Origin: Novosphingobium sp. KA1
Lineage (GTDB): Bacteria > Pseudomonadota > Alphaproteobacteria > Sphingomonadales > Sphingomonadaceae
DNA: 64,000 nt
NCBI RefSeq assembly: GCF_017309955.1
Contig: NZ_CP021247.1
Coordinates: 62,001-126,000 of the forward strand
Direction of reading: 5' to 3'
Made by a program: the position numbers and the translations under genes. The notes under the pieces are model-generated. The model saw only the letters and a list, made by a program, of their open reading frames with translations, searched no databases and was not told the origin of the DNA. Positions 1 to 8,116 of this stretch are shown in pieces (position 1 is the stretch's first letter; each line of letters begins with the position of its first letter).

Positions 1-41
1 AAAACGGCCAGTGCCAGCACGGCCACAAGAACCCAGGTCAT
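1..41 (-). CDS. ccmI: CcmI-like cytochrome c biogenesis protein, N-terminal start only (partial)
   Basis: Only the first 13 codons are in the window, reading MTWVLVAVLALAV, a hydrophobic start typical of a membrane-anchored protein. The ATG overlaps the stop codon of ccmH as ATGA, so it is translationally coupled. In alphaproteobacterial ccm operons the gene after ccmH is ccmI (cycH), a TPR protein that presents apocytochrome c to the heme lyase CcmF. The identity rests on position and on this hydrophobic start; the rest lies outside the window. Confidence 0.6.
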   Translation of the reverse strand, partial: MTWVLVAVLALAV

Positions 42-460
42 GCCTGACCTCCCTTGCGGAACCGGCCGCGCAGCAGCAGCCCCGCCAGCGCCAGCAGCGC
101 GAGCGGCACCGCGAACAGCGGCCAGGTCAGCGTGGTCACGCGCGGAGCGTAGCTCACGTAATCACCGTAACGCTCGACCAGCCAGGCGCGAATCGCCTCG
201 GGATCCTCCCCTGCGGCGATGCGTTCACGCACGAGACTGCGCATCGATCCGGCGATCGGCGCATCCGAATCGGCGATCGACTGGCTCTGGCACTGCAGGC
301 AGCGCAGCGAAACCATCAGCGCCTGTGCTTCCTGCTCCTTGGCCGGATCGTCCAGCTGGCGATAGGCATAGGGCGCGGTGGACTGCTCCTCCTGCGCCAT
401 GACCGGCGGGGCCGCGCAGAGCGCGAACGCCGTCAGCAGAATGGCAAGCAGGCGCCTCAC
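38..460 (-). CDS. ccmH: Cytochrome c-type biogenesis protein CcmH
   Basis: A 140-residue periplasmic thiol-disulfide protein that helps keep the CXXCH heme motif of apocytochrome c reduced before ligation. The sequence shows an N-terminal signal peptide or anchor (residues 1-22), the redox motif C54-LQ-C57 in the LRCLQCQ context typical of CcmH/CycL/NrfF, and a C-terminal transmembrane helix around residues 112-130. It overlaps ccmG upstream and ccmI downstream by ATGA junctions, consistent with one polycistronic ccm message. Length fits the short alphaproteobacterial form without the fused CcmI-like domain found in E. coli. Confidence 0.93.
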   Translation of the reverse strand: MRRLLAILLTAFALCAAPPVMAQEEQSTAPYAYRQLDDPAKEQEAQALMVSLRCLQCQSQSIADSDAPIAGSMRSLVRERIAAGEDPEAIRAWLVERYGDYVSYAPRVTTLTWPLFAVPLALLALAGLLLRGRFRKGGQA

Positions 461-1023
461 CGTGCGGCCTCCGTCAGCTTTTCGAGGATCATCGGCACCT
501 GATCGGCGCGGATCTCGCCGATGTGCTGGTAGCGGATCACGCCCCTGCCATCGATCACGTAAGTCTCCGGCACGCCCGAGGAACCGAGCGCAAGCTGGAC
601 CTTGCCGTCATCGTCGGCGCCGATGCGGCGATAGGGATCGCCGTTAAGCTTCAGGAAAGCCTGGAGGTCCTCGGTGCGGTCGCGCACGGAAATACCCTCG
701 ATCGGCACGCCCGCCTTGGCCAGCGCGGCCAGTTGCGGCGCCTCGACCCCGCAGGGGATGCACCAGGACGCGAAGATGTTGACGAGGTGCGGCTTGCCGT
801 CCGCAAATGCCTTGCTGTCCAGCCCGGGGCGCCCCGGCAAGGCGGGCGGCAGGCTGAACGCGGGCATCGGCTTGCCGATCAGCGTGCTGGCGACATTGGT
901 ATCCGCCGGATTGCGCAATTGCACCGAGACGAGCACGACAAAGCCTGCAAACAGCGCCAGCGGCAGCCAGATCGCCCAGCGCGGCGCGCGGGGTTTGCCC
1001 CCGGGAGAGGTTTGGCTGCTCAT
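457..1023 (-). CDS. ccmG: Thiol:disulfide interchange protein CcmG/DsbE
   Basis: A membrane-tethered thioredoxin-fold protein of 188 residues that passes reductant to CcmH and apocytochrome c. One N-terminal transmembrane helix (about 17-35) is followed by a periplasmic thioredoxin domain with the active site W87-C88-IP-C91. The start at 1023 was chosen because it gives an ATGA overlap with the ccmF stop and a normal family length; the reading frame stays open further upstream inside ccmF, but that extension is arginine-rich and unlike any CcmG. It is part of the ccmCDEFGHI operon. Confidence 0.93.
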   Translation of the reverse strand: MSSQTSPGGKPRAPRWAIWLPLALFAGFVVLVSVQLRNPADTNVASTLIGKPMPAFSLPPALPGRPGLDSKAFADGKPHLVNIFASWCIPCGVEAPQLAALAKAGVPIEGISVRDRTEDLQAFLKLNGDPYRRIGADDDGKVQLALGSSGVPETYVIDGRGVIRYQHIGEIRADQVPMILEKLTEAAR

Positions 1024-2984
1024 GAGTACCTTCCTGCGCGGCCCTGACGTTCGCGCCGATATTCGATCTTGTCGCGGGCGACGATGCGCCGGATGTCGGC
1101 GGCGACACGCCCGATCAAGGCCAGCAAGCCGCCCAGGGCGATCATCAGGCCCCCCAGCCAGATCAGCGTGACGAACGGCTTCCACCACAGGCGCAGTTGC
1201 CAGCGCCCCCGGTCCGCCTCGCCGCCCAGCACGGTATAGAGCTGCCCGTTCCAGCGCGTCAGCAGCGCCGATTCGCTGGTCTGCTGGGGTGGTGCCCAGA
1301 AACTGCGCGCCTGCGGCGTGAGCGCGAGGACGCGGCCCTTGTCGCCGTAGCGCACCAGCAGACGCGCCTCGAGCGCGGTCCAGTTCGGGCCCGCCACCGG
1401 CTCGATCGCATCGAGCTTGACTTGCCAGGGGCCGACCTCGGTCGCCTCTCCGGTTCGGATGGCCACCAGCTTCTCGATAGAGAACGCGCTCTCGCAGCTC
1501 ATCCCCAGCAGCGAGACGGCAATGCCGAGATGCGCCGTGACCATGCCCCAGATCGGCAGCGGCGTGCGCCGCAGGTTACGCCCCCTGAGCGGCAGCACGC
1601 TGGCCCAGGCCAGCCCCAGCGCCAACGCGAAGCCCAATGTCGCCAGCAGCGAGACGCCGCCCACCAGCACCATCGCCAGCACGGCTGCGATCACCAGCAT
1701 GGCCGGGATCACCATTTCCTTGCCGATCCGCCGGAAACTGTCCCGCCGCCAGCGCAGCAAGGGCCCGATCGCCAGCACCACCAGCATCGGCACCGCAAAG
1801 AGTGCGCCCATCGGATTGAAATAGGGCGGCCCGACCGAGACCTTGGCGCCCATCGCCTCGGCCAGCAGCGGATAGAGCGTGCCAAACAGGACGATGCCCA
1901 GGATCGCGGAGAGCATGACATTGTTGAACACCAGCGCGCCTTCGCGGCTGGTCAGGGCAAAGCGCTCGCCTTCGGTAACGGAGGAGGCACGCAGGCCGAA
2001 CAGCGTCAGCGCGCCGCCGATGTTGATCGCCAGCAGGGCGAGGATGAAACTGCCGCGCTGCGGGTCCACCGCAAAGGCATGGACACTGGTGAGAATGCCG
2101 GAACGCACCAGGAAAGTGCCGATCATCGACATCGAGAAGGCAATCACCCCCAGCATCACCGTCCAGGCCCGCAGCGCATCGCGCGAGGCCAGCACGCTGA
2201 CCGAATGGAGCAGCGCGGTGGCCGCCAGCCAGGGCATCAGCGAGGCGTTCTCGACCGGGTCCCAGAACCACCAGCCGCCCCAGCCCAGCTCGTAATAGGC
2301 CCAGTAGGATCCCGCGGTGATGCCGATGGTGAGGAAGATCCACGCCCCCAGCACCCAGGGCCGCATGGCCTTGGCGAACGCCGGCCCGACCTCACGCGTG
2401 ACCAGCGCGCCGACCGCGAAGCTGAAGGCGATCGAAAGCCCGACATAACCGAGGTAAAGCGTCGGCGGATGGAAGGCGAGGCCAAGATCCTGCAGCAGCG
2501 GATTGAGCCCGTTGCCCTCCTGCGGCACCGGCGAAAGGCGCTCGAACGGGTTGGAGGCGATCAGCAGGAAGGCATAGAAACCCAGGCTGACAAAGGCCTG
2601 GCCCGCCAGCGTCGCCAGCATCGTCGGCTCCGGCAGCCGCCGCTCGACCAGCGCGACAAGGCCGCCGGCGAGCCCCATCACCGTGACCCAGAGCAGCATC
2701 GAGCCCTCATGATTGCCCCAGGCCCCGGCGACGCGGAACACCAGCGGCTTGAGCGAATGCGAGTTCATCGCCACCAGCTTCACCGACAGGTCAGTGACGG
2801 CAAAGAGATAGATCAGGGCGGCGAAAGCCAGCAGCGCCAGCAGTCCCTGCACCACCGCCACCGGGCGCACCACCCCCGCGAGCGAGGCCCCGCGCGGCGT
2901 CAGCGCCAGCGCGCCCGCGATGAGCTGCAACCCCGCCAGCGCCGCCGCCAGCCAGAGCGCGGCAAGTCCGAGTTCGGCGATCAT
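1020..2984 (-). CDS. ccmF: Heme lyase CcmF/NrfE family protein
   Basis: An inner-membrane protein of 654 residues that takes heme from holo-CcmE and ligates it to apocytochrome c. It has about 14 predicted transmembrane segments and the tryptophan-rich heme-handling WWD motif at residues 235-250 (WGGWWFWDPVENASLM), followed by a large periplasmic loop near the C terminus. Length is normal for the family. It overlaps ccmE upstream and ccmG downstream by four bases each, so the operon is tightly coupled. Nothing unusual is seen. Confidence 0.96.
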   Translation of the reverse strand: MIAELGLAALWLAAALAGLQLIAGALALTPRGASLAGVVRPVAVVQGLLALLAFAALIYLFAVTDLSVKLVAMNSHSLKPLVFRVAGAWGNHEGSMLLWVTVMGLAGGLVALVERRLPEPTMLATLAGQAFVSLGFYAFLLIASNPFERLSPVPQEGNGLNPLLQDLGLAFHPPTLYLGYVGLSIAFSFAVGALVTREVGPAFAKAMRPWVLGAWIFLTIGITAGSYWAYYELGWGGWWFWDPVENASLMPWLAATALLHSVSVLASRDALRAWTVMLGVIAFSMSMIGTFLVRSGILTSVHAFAVDPQRGSFILALLAINIGGALTLFGLRASSVTEGERFALTSREGALVFNNVMLSAILGIVLFGTLYPLLAEAMGAKVSVGPPYFNPMGALFAVPMLVVLAIGPLLRWRRDSFRRIGKEMVIPAMLVIAAVLAMVLVGGVSLLATLGFALALGLAWASVLPLRGRNLRRTPLPIWGMVTAHLGIAVSLLGMSCESAFSIEKLVAIRTGEATEVGPWQVKLDAIEPVAGPNWTALEARLLVRYGDKGRVLALTPQARSFWAPPQQTSESALLTRWNGQLYTVLGGEADRGRWQLRLWWKPFVTLIWLGGLMIALGGLLALIGRVAADIRRIVARDKIEYRRERQGRAGRYS

Positions 2985-3445
2985 TTGGTCTCGCGCATCA
3001 CTTGCTGGGCCTGGTCCTTGCTCATGTCCTGCATCTGGCGCGGGACATAGTTCTCGTCATGCTTGGCGAGGAGATTGTCGGCCACGAACGTGCCGTCGAC
3101 GCCCATGTGCCCTTCGGCCACGACGCCCGACCCCTCCACGAACAGCGAGGGGACAATGCCCTTGAAGGTCACCGGCACCCGCGCCTTGCCGTCGCCGACG
3201 ATGAAGGTGATGGTCACGCCGTCCGCCTCGGTACGCAGCGATCCGCGCTCGACCATGCCGCCCAGGCGCACGCCGCGCGTCTCCTCGGGCGGATTGGCGA
3301 CGATGTCGCTCGGCACGTAGAAATAGCTCGCCTGGTTGCGCAGCGCCCAGGCCGCCAGCAGCGCCGCCGCCACCAGCACGACCAGCGCGATGACCAGCAG
3401 TACCAGTCGCTGGTGCTTGGCCTTGATCGCGGTTCCCACGGTCAT
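2981..3445 (-). CDS. ccmE: Cytochrome c maturation heme chaperone CcmE
   Basis: A 154-residue periplasmic heme chaperone anchored by one N-terminal helix (residues 13-33), with an OB-fold domain. The covalent heme-binding site is visible as H129-DEN-Y133, matching the family HxxxY signature. CcmE receives heme through CcmABCD and delivers it to CcmF. It starts two bases after the ccmD stop and its own stop overlaps the ccmF start. Length and residues are typical. Confidence 0.95.
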   Translation of the reverse strand: MTVGTAIKAKHQRLVLLVIALVVLVAAALLAAWALRNQASYFYVPSDIVANPPEETRGVRLGGMVERGSLRTEADGVTITFIVGDGKARVPVTFKGIVPSLFVEGSGVVAEGHMGVDGTFVADNLLAKHDENYVPRQMQDMSKDQAQQVMRETK

Positions 3446-3447
3446 GT

Positions 3448-3588
3448 TCAGCGTTTCCTCGCCTCGTCCCGGCGCTTCTCGGCGCGCTTCATGGTAATCA
3501 GCGACCAGGCGACCATTGCCGCTGCCGCGCCCAGGCCCACCGCATAGGCGGCGACCACGAAGGTCCAGGGGTCCATCGCCTCGCGCAT
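3448..3588 (-). CDS. ccmD: Heme exporter accessory protein CcmD
   Basis: A 46-residue protein with one transmembrane helix (about residues 8-30) and a strongly basic C-terminal tail, the usual layout of CcmD. CcmD stabilises the CcmC-CcmE complex and is needed to release heme-loaded CcmE. The start at 3588 leaves four bases after the ccmC stop; a second in-frame ATG at 3576 is possible. Identity rests on the helix-plus-basic-tail pattern and its position between ccmC and ccmE, since CcmD sequences are poorly conserved. Confidence 0.85.
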   Translation of the reverse strand: MREAMDPWTFVVAAYAVGLGAAAAMVAWSLITMKRAEKRRDEARKR

Positions 3589-3592
3589 CGCG

Positions 3593-4321
3593 TCAATATC
3601 CTTCCGAAAGCGCCTTGCGCCGCAGCCGGGCCTCGGCCTGCTGATGGGCGAGAATCGCCCGCATCCGTGCCAGCAAGACGCCTGCGAACAGCAGCGTGAA
3701 GCCCAGCGTGGCGGCAAGCAGCGGATAGAGGAACGCGCCCGCCATGGCCGACTTGCCCAGCGAGATCGACGGCGCCTGATGCTGGCTCTGCCACCAGATC
3801 ACCGAATAATGGATGATCGGGATATTCACCGCGCCGACCAGGCCAAAGATCGCCGGTGCCTTGCTCTGGCCGCCCTCGGCAGCCTCGCTTGCCTGCGAAA
3901 GCGCCATCCAGCCGAAATAGAGGAACAGCAGCACCAGCATCGAGGTCAGCCGCCCGTCCCACACCCACCAGGTGCCCCAGGCCGGACGCCCCCAGAGCGA
4001 ACCGGTGATGAGGCAGACCGCAGTGAACACCGCGCCCGGCACCGCGCAGGCGCGCGCGGCGATGCCTGCGAGCGGATGACGCCAGACGAGTTCGGTGAAA
4101 CTGGCCGCGGCGATGCCCATCCATCCCGCCATGCCGAGCCATGCTGCGGGGACGTGAAGATAGACGATCCGCACGGTCTCGCCCTGGAGGCGCTCGGCCG
4201 GACCGAAGAACAGGCCCCAGCCCAGCGCGGCCAGCGCGAGAACGGCGCCGCCGCCCATGCAGAGCGGCATCAGCCAACGGGCGATGCGCAGGAAACGGGC
4301 GGGATTTGCAAAGCCGTGCAT
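3593..4321 (-). CDS. ccmC: Heme transporter/handling protein CcmC
   Basis: A six-helix inner-membrane protein of about 242 residues that binds heme and loads it onto CcmE. The WWD motif is at residues 115-125 (WGTWWVWDGRL), and conserved histidines flank it: H56 in YLHVPAAW and a second in IIHYSVIWW. The start at 4321 gives MHGFANPARF and the standard length; the frame extends to 4390 but the extra residues look like untranslated leader. It is the first ccm gene on this strand here; ccmA and ccmB are not adjacent, since a tRNA gene and an oxygenase gene precede it. Confidence 0.93.
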   Translation of the reverse strand: MHGFANPARFLRIARWLMPLCMGGGAVLALAALGWGLFFGPAERLQGETVRIVYLHVPAAWLGMAGWMGIAAASFTELVWRHPLAGIAARACAVPGAVFTAVCLITGSLWGRPAWGTWWVWDGRLTSMLVLLFLYFGWMALSQASEAAEGGQSKAPAIFGLVGAVNIPIIHYSVIWWQSQHQAPSISLGKSAMAGAFLYPLLAATLGFTLLFAGVLLARMRAILAHQQAEARLRRKALSEGY

Positions 4322-4443
4322 GTCGGCCACGCTTCTATCGCGCGGGGCGAAAGGAGCAAGGGACGACGGCAAAAGCGCCAGCCTTTTCAACCGCCGAGAT
4401 CGACGGGACAGCTATTTATCGCAGGGGTGTTCAAGGGAGAAAA

Positions 4444-4521
4444 TGGGGCGATTGATGGGGTTCGAACCCACGACCTCCGGTACCACAAACCGGCGCTCTA
4501 ACCAACTGAGCTACAATCGCC
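4444..4521 (-). tRNA. tRNA-His (anticodon GTG)
   Basis: The reverse strand folds into a full cloverleaf: acceptor GCGATTG/CAATCGC, D arm GCTC/GAGC, anticodon stem CCGGT/ACCGG with loop TTGTGGT, and T loop TTCGAAC. CCA is encoded (4444-4446). G-1 (4521) is encoded opposite C73 (4447), the classic histidine identity pair. The Rhizobiales-Rhodobacterales-Caulobacterales group is known to have lost this pair, so its presence fits a Sphingomonadales origin. Confidence 0.96.
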
Positions 4522-4719
4522 ACACAATCGAAACCGGCACTCGTGGCTGGCTTCGGAGTTACCGACCGGCGTGCAGTGCATCGTCCCGTTCGGAGGCGCG
4601 CCATTTGCACAAGCTGAGCCTCCTTGCAAAGCAAAAATGCACATACGCCCACAAAAAATCGGCAGAGCCCGCAAGTCCTGCAATTTTCCGGTCACCCTCG
4701 CCTCGCTAGGGTCGCCGCC

Positions 4720-5352
4720 ATGAAGGCTCCCGGCGAATCATCTTCCGACATCCTGCTCGCCATTCCCGGCATGCAGCGCTTCCCCTCCGCGCGACTCGAC
4801 CTGTTCGTGAAGCGCCAGTTTCTCACCGCCGCCGAATGCGAAACGCTCGTGGCCATGATCGAGGCGGAACATCGCCCCTCGACGATCGCCAACTACAATG
4901 GCGACGATGTCTTCCGCACGAGTTCGACCTGCGATCTCGCGCGCGATGTTCCCGCCGTGGCGGCCCTTGCCCAGAAGCTGGCCGCTGCCTCGGGAATCGA
5001 CCTTGCCCATGCCGAGCCGATCCAGGGCCAGCGCTACGAGATCGGCCAGGAGTTCAAGGCCCATACCGACTACTTCGAGCCGAACAACTCGGACTACGCG
5101 CAGTATTGCACGGTATCCGGCCAGCGGACCTGGACCTTCATGATCTACCTGAACGACGTGGAGGCGGGCGGCGCGACGCGCTTCAAGGTGATCGACAAGC
5201 TGATCCAGCCCGAACGCGGCAAGCTGGTCGCCTGGAACAACCGCCGGGCCGACGGCAGCCTCAACGCCGCCACGCTCCATCACGCGATGAAAGTGCGCAA
5301 GGGGCACAAGTACGTCATCACCCAGTGGTACCGCGAACGCCCCTGGGGTTGA
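4720..5352 (+). CDS. 2OG-Fe(II) oxygenase, prolyl-4-hydroxylase-like
   Basis: A 210-residue cytoplasmic 2-oxoglutarate/iron-dependent dioxygenase related to the prolyl 4-hydroxylase alpha-subunit fold. The iron ligands appear as H115-x-D117 (AHTDYF) and H187 in the C-terminal HHAMKVRKGHK stretch, with K197 in the position that binds the 2-oxoglutarate carboxylate. The substrate is unknown; bacterial relatives hydroxylate prolines in proteins or peptides. The start at 4720 was preferred over an upstream in-frame ATG at 4624 because the extra residues overlap the tRNA-His promoter side and look non-coding. The gene stands alone. Confidence 0.85.
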   Translation: MKAPGESSSDILLAIPGMQRFPSARLDLFVKRQFLTAAECETLVAMIEAEHRPSTIANYNGDDVFRTSSTCDLARDVPAVAALAQKLAAASGIDLAHAEPIQGQRYEIGQEFKAHTDYFEPNNSDYAQYCTVSGQRTWTFMIYLNDVEAGGATRFKVIDKLIQPERGKLVAWNNRRADGSLNAATLHHAMKVRKGHKYVITQWYRERPWG

Positions 5353-5387
5353 CGCGAGCGGGAGGGGGCAAGCCCCTCCCCCATCGC

Positions 5388-5924
5388 TCACTTGGGCGCG
5401 CTTAGCACCGCACAGGCGATCCGGCCGCCGGCGTTGCCCGCCGGCTGGCTGGTGTAGTCGTCCGCATTGGCGTGGATCACCAGCGCCGTGCCATCGGCAT
5501 CGACGATCGACTTGCTCCCCGGCGCAATGGTGACCCCGGTGTTGAGTACCTGCACCTTCAGCATGCCGTCGGGTCCGACATGCTGGTTGGGCATGTCACC
5601 CCCATGCGGGCCGCCCATCGACATCAGGCCGTGGACCGGATCGCCCGCCGTGAAGTGGCCACCGGCCGAGGCGAACTTGCCCGCCGCGTCGCACAGGCCC
5701 TTTTCATGGAAGTGGAAGCCATGGTCACCCTCCGGCAGCCCCTTGAGATCGGTGGTCACCAGCACGCCCGCAGGTGTCTGCTGCACCGAAACCGTGCCAA
5801 GCGGTTTACCGTCAGCGCCAACAACCTCGGCACGCAGCACCGGAGGCGGCGCATCGGCCGCAAGCCCCGGAGCAGCCAGCAAGGAAGCGCCCAGCGCAAG
5901 GACAAGACGGGATGTACGAACCAT
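5388..5924 (-). CDS. sodC: Superoxide dismutase [Cu-Zn], periplasmic
   Basis: A secreted Cu/Zn superoxide dismutase of 178 residues that converts superoxide in the periplasm. The N terminus is a signal peptide (MVRTSRLVLALGASLLAAPG then LAAD). Metal-site motifs are clear: HFHEKG, the zinc loop GGHFTAGDPVHG, GPHGGDMPN and the C-terminal GNAGGRIACAV containing the disulfide cysteine. The start at 5924 was chosen over the ATG six bases upstream because AAGGAGA lies seven bases before it. A Fur/Mur-like palindrome lies about 117 bases upstream. Confidence 0.94.
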   Translation of the reverse strand: MVRTSRLVLALGASLLAAPGLAADAPPPVLRAEVVGADGKPLGTVSVQQTPAGVLVTTDLKGLPEGDHGFHFHEKGLCDAAGKFASAGGHFTAGDPVHGLMSMGGPHGGDMPNQHVGPDGMLKVQVLNTGVTIAPGSKSIVDADGTALVIHANADDYTSQPAGNAGGRIACAVLSAPK

Positions 5925-6040
5925 GGACATTCTCCTTCGCGATCCTGAGCGGACCCTTCTCCCGGCCGGGCGCCGGGCCCGACCCCGCGCGCTCATGCCG
6001 CTGGCCCAGACTAGGCTTCGCGGCCGGAAAGGCAATTGCC

Positions 6041-6055
6041 TGCAAATCATTCGCA
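6041..6055. promoter_or_regulatory. Fur/Mur-like operator upstream of sodC
   Basis: The 15-mer TGCAAATCATTCGCA has the dyad TGCnAATnATTnGCA, the form taken by many alphaproteobacterial Fur and Mur boxes. It lies 117 bases before the sodC start. Iron- or manganese-dependent control of a Cu/Zn dismutase would make sense, because iron and manganese SODs are regulated in the opposite sense, but this is inference from the motif only. Confidence 0.5.
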
Positions 6056-6174
6056 ACAAACAATTGCATGCCGCGGGAGACGAACGGTGGGGCGCGGTGA
6101 TCCGACGTTAACGAACCTCTGCCACACTCCCGGCAAACACAGATCGGTCGCACGATACAAATGGACAGAACGGC

Positions 6175-6543
6175 ATGAACGCCCCGCTCGCACGGCTCTA
6201 TTCCACCGCGCAGATGCAGCAGCAAAGCGCCTGCGATGAACGACGCCGCGAAGAACGCCACACCACCAGTTTCGCCGCGTGGCTGCAGACCTCCCCGGCC
6301 GAACGGCTGGACGTCCGGCTGACCGATGTCTCGCTGCACGGCTGCTGCGTGACCGGCCCCGCCGGCGTGCTGCGGCAAGGCAGCTTCGTCAGCATCGGGA
6401 TCGGCCCGCGTCCGCCGCTCAAGGCCGTGGTGCGCTGGGTCCGCCGCGGCCCTTCGGGGGGCGAGGCGGCTGGCATGGAATTCCTGCGGGCCGTACCCGG
6501 CGACGCGGCCGAATGGAACGTGCTGATCGATCTCGGGGCGTGA
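6175..6543 (+). CDS. PilZ domain protein, putative cyclic-di-GMP receptor
   Basis: A 122-residue single-domain PilZ protein. Both ligand motifs are present: R24-xxx-R28 in the RRREER stretch and D51-x-S53-xx-G56 (DVSLHG), so it probably binds cyclic di-GMP. There is no signal peptide or transmembrane segment. It has its own intergenic upstream region facing divergently from sodC and no operon partners, so the output process (motility, polysaccharide or cell-surface control) cannot be told from context. Confidence 0.85.
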   Translation: MNAPLARLYSTAQMQQQSACDERRREERHTTSFAAWLQTSPAERLDVRLTDVSLHGCCVTGPAGVLRQGSFVSIGIGPRPPLKAVVRWVRRGPSGGEAAGMEFLRAVPGDAAEWNVLIDLGA

Positions 6544-6622
6544 GACCAAGCCGCAGTGATGCTGCCGCATCAGCAGCTTGGAACGCTCAGGCGCCGCGCG
6601 GGCTTAACCCACACCGGACAAC

Positions 6623-6650
6623 AAAAAAGGCGGCCCGTGAGGACCGCCTT
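6623..6650 (-). terminator. Rho-independent terminator after rpmE
   Basis: AAGGCGG (6627-6633) pairs with CCGCCTT (6644-6650); the A-run at 6623-6628 gives a U-tract on the minus strand just downstream of rpmE. Confidence 0.8.
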
Positions 6651-6678
6651 CTTCGTGTTCGTGAAGCTTGCTTCGCGC

Positions 6679-6906
6679 TCAGTTCTTCTTGAGCGTGAGG
6701 CCGCCGAAACGCTTGTTGAACTGGGCCACGCGGCCGCCGTCCTGAAGCTGGGCCTTGCCGCCGGTCCAGGCCGGGTGCGAGGTCGGATCGATGTCCAGAA
6801 CCAGCGTGTCGCCTTCCGAGCCCCAGGTCGAGCGGGTCTGGAAGGTGGTGCCGTCGGTCATCTGGACGGTGATCATGTGGTAGTCGGGATGCGTATCGGC
6901 CTTCAT
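6679..6906 (-). CDS. rpmE: 50S ribosomal protein L31, zinc-free form
   Basis: A 75-residue large-subunit protein at the inter-subunit bridge. It contains no cysteine, so it lacks the zinc ribbon of the C+ form and is the C-minus type that many bacteria use under zinc limitation or as their only copy. The start at 6906 ([10 protein letters not shown]) gives normal length. It is followed by a strong terminator and preceded by a 130-base gap from fabZ, so it is probably its own transcription unit. No zinc-uptake-regulator box was recognised upstream. Confidence 0.93.
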   Translation of the reverse strand: MKADTHPDYHMITVQMTDGTTFQTRSTWGSEGDTLVLDIDPTSHPAWTGGKAQLQDGGRVAQFNKRFGGLTLKKN

Positions 6907-7038
6907 GTCGTATCTCTCTTCGCATGTGGCCGGTTCCGACCGGCCTGCTGGGAAAGCGGCGCCCTTACAGCGGGAGCCTCGAAAATGCAAGGGCGAAGGA
7001 CGGCGCGCCCGAAAGCCGCGCCCTTCTCCCTCGCCCGA

Positions 7039-7491
7039 TCAGGCGTCGGCGATCATCGCGGTGAAGTTGACCTCGCAGGTCACCTTGTCGCCGATCGACG
7101 CCTTGCCCCAGAACTTGCAGACGCGGCTGCGCTTCTGGACGAAGCCGGCACGCAGGTCGAGCAGGTTGCCCGGGGTTACCGGATTGCGGAACTTCGCTTC
7201 CTCGATCGCCATGAAATAGACGAGCTTGCCGGTACCGGCGAGCCCGAGCGATTCGATGGCAAGGATGCCCGCCGCCTGCGCCAGCGCCTCGATCTGGAGG
7301 ACGCCGGGCATGATCGGACGGCCAGGGAAATGGCCCTGGAAGAAGTCCTCGTTGAAGCTCACGGCCTTGACCGCGTGGATCTCGTTCTCGTCGAACGAGA
7401 CCACACGGTCGACCAGCAGCATCGGGTAGCGATGCGGCAGCGCCGCCAGGATCTTCGCGGTATCGTACACGAATTCAGTCGGTTCGCTCAT
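7039..7491 (-). CDS. fabZ: 3-hydroxyacyl-[acyl-carrier-protein] dehydratase FabZ
   Basis: A 150-residue hotdog-fold enzyme that removes water from 3-hydroxyacyl-ACP in fatty-acid elongation. The catalytic histidine H54 is in FQGHFPGRP and the acidic partner E68 in [20 protein letters not shown] near the N terminus is also typical. It is the last gene of the rseP-bamA-ompH-fabZ run. In LPS-producing relatives lpxD lies between ompH and fabZ and lpxA follows fabZ; both are absent here. Confidence 0.96.
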   Translation of the reverse strand: MSEPTEFVYDTAKILAALPHRYPMLLVDRVVSFDENEIHAVKAVSFNEDFFQGHFPGRPIMPGVLQIEALAQAAGILAIESLGLAGTGKLVYFMAIEEAKFRNPVTPGNLLDLRAGFVQKRSRVCKFWGKASIGDKVTCEVNFTAMIADA

Positions 7492-7510
7492 CGCTCTGCC
7501 CGCCCTGCTC

Positions 7511-8116
7511 TCAGCGGCCCGAGGTGGCGGGCTGCTGCGGAGCCTGCTGCGGCGCCGGAGCGGTGGTGTTGATCGTGGTGAGCGCGCCGTTGAGGGCGGT
7601 CAGCACGTCGTTGGTGATGTCGAGGGTCGGATCATAGGCCAGGGTCTGGCCGACTTCGACCAGCACGTTGGCACCGCGCTTGCTCATCGCCGGCTTGTAG
7701 AGGCCCGCCAGCGCCTGCTGGATCTGCTGGCCGACATAGGCCTGGTTGCGCTGGATCTGCACCTGCTGGCCCTGCAGTTCCTGACCGGCCTGCTGTTCCT
7801 TCTGCTGGTAGGCCTGGATGCGGCCCTGAAGGGCGGCGTCAGGCTGCTTGCCGTTGAGCGCCTTGACGGCGGTCTCGAGACCCTGGGCTTCGGGCTGCAG
7901 CGTGCCGGCAAGCTGGTTGCGGCGAGCTTCGAAAGCCTGGACCTGGCCCTGCAGGGCCTGGTTCGCGGTGCGGCAGGCGTTGCATTCCTTGGCGATGCGG
8001 TCGAGGTCGACAACGGCGACCTTCGAAGCCGGAACGGCCTGTGCGAACGCCGGCGAAGCCAGAGCGGCAAGAGCCAGACCCGAGGCCAGCGCGGCGGACT
8101 TGAGAATCTTGGTCAT
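7511..8116 (-). CDS. OmpH/Skp-family periplasmic outer-membrane protein chaperone
   Basis: A 201-residue secreted protein with a signal peptide (about residues 1-25, ending AFAQA) and a central coiled coil rich in glutamine and alanine, as in Skp/OmpH trimers that hold unfolded outer-membrane proteins for BamA. The C terminus is a proline/glutamine-rich tail. Its ATG shares a base with the bamA stop codon (TGATG), so the two are translationally coupled. Two cysteines near residue 47 (KECNACR) are unusual for Skp. Confidence 0.88.
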   Translation of the reverse strand: MTKILKSAALASGLALAALASPAFAQAVPASKVAVVDLDRIAKECNACRTANQALQGQVQAFEARRNQLAGTLQPEAQGLETAVKALNGKQPDAALQGRIQAYQQKEQQAGQELQGQQVQIQRNQAYVGQQIQQALAGLYKPAMSKRGANVLVEVGQTLAYDPTLDITNDVLTALNGALTTINTTAPAPQQAPQQPATSGR

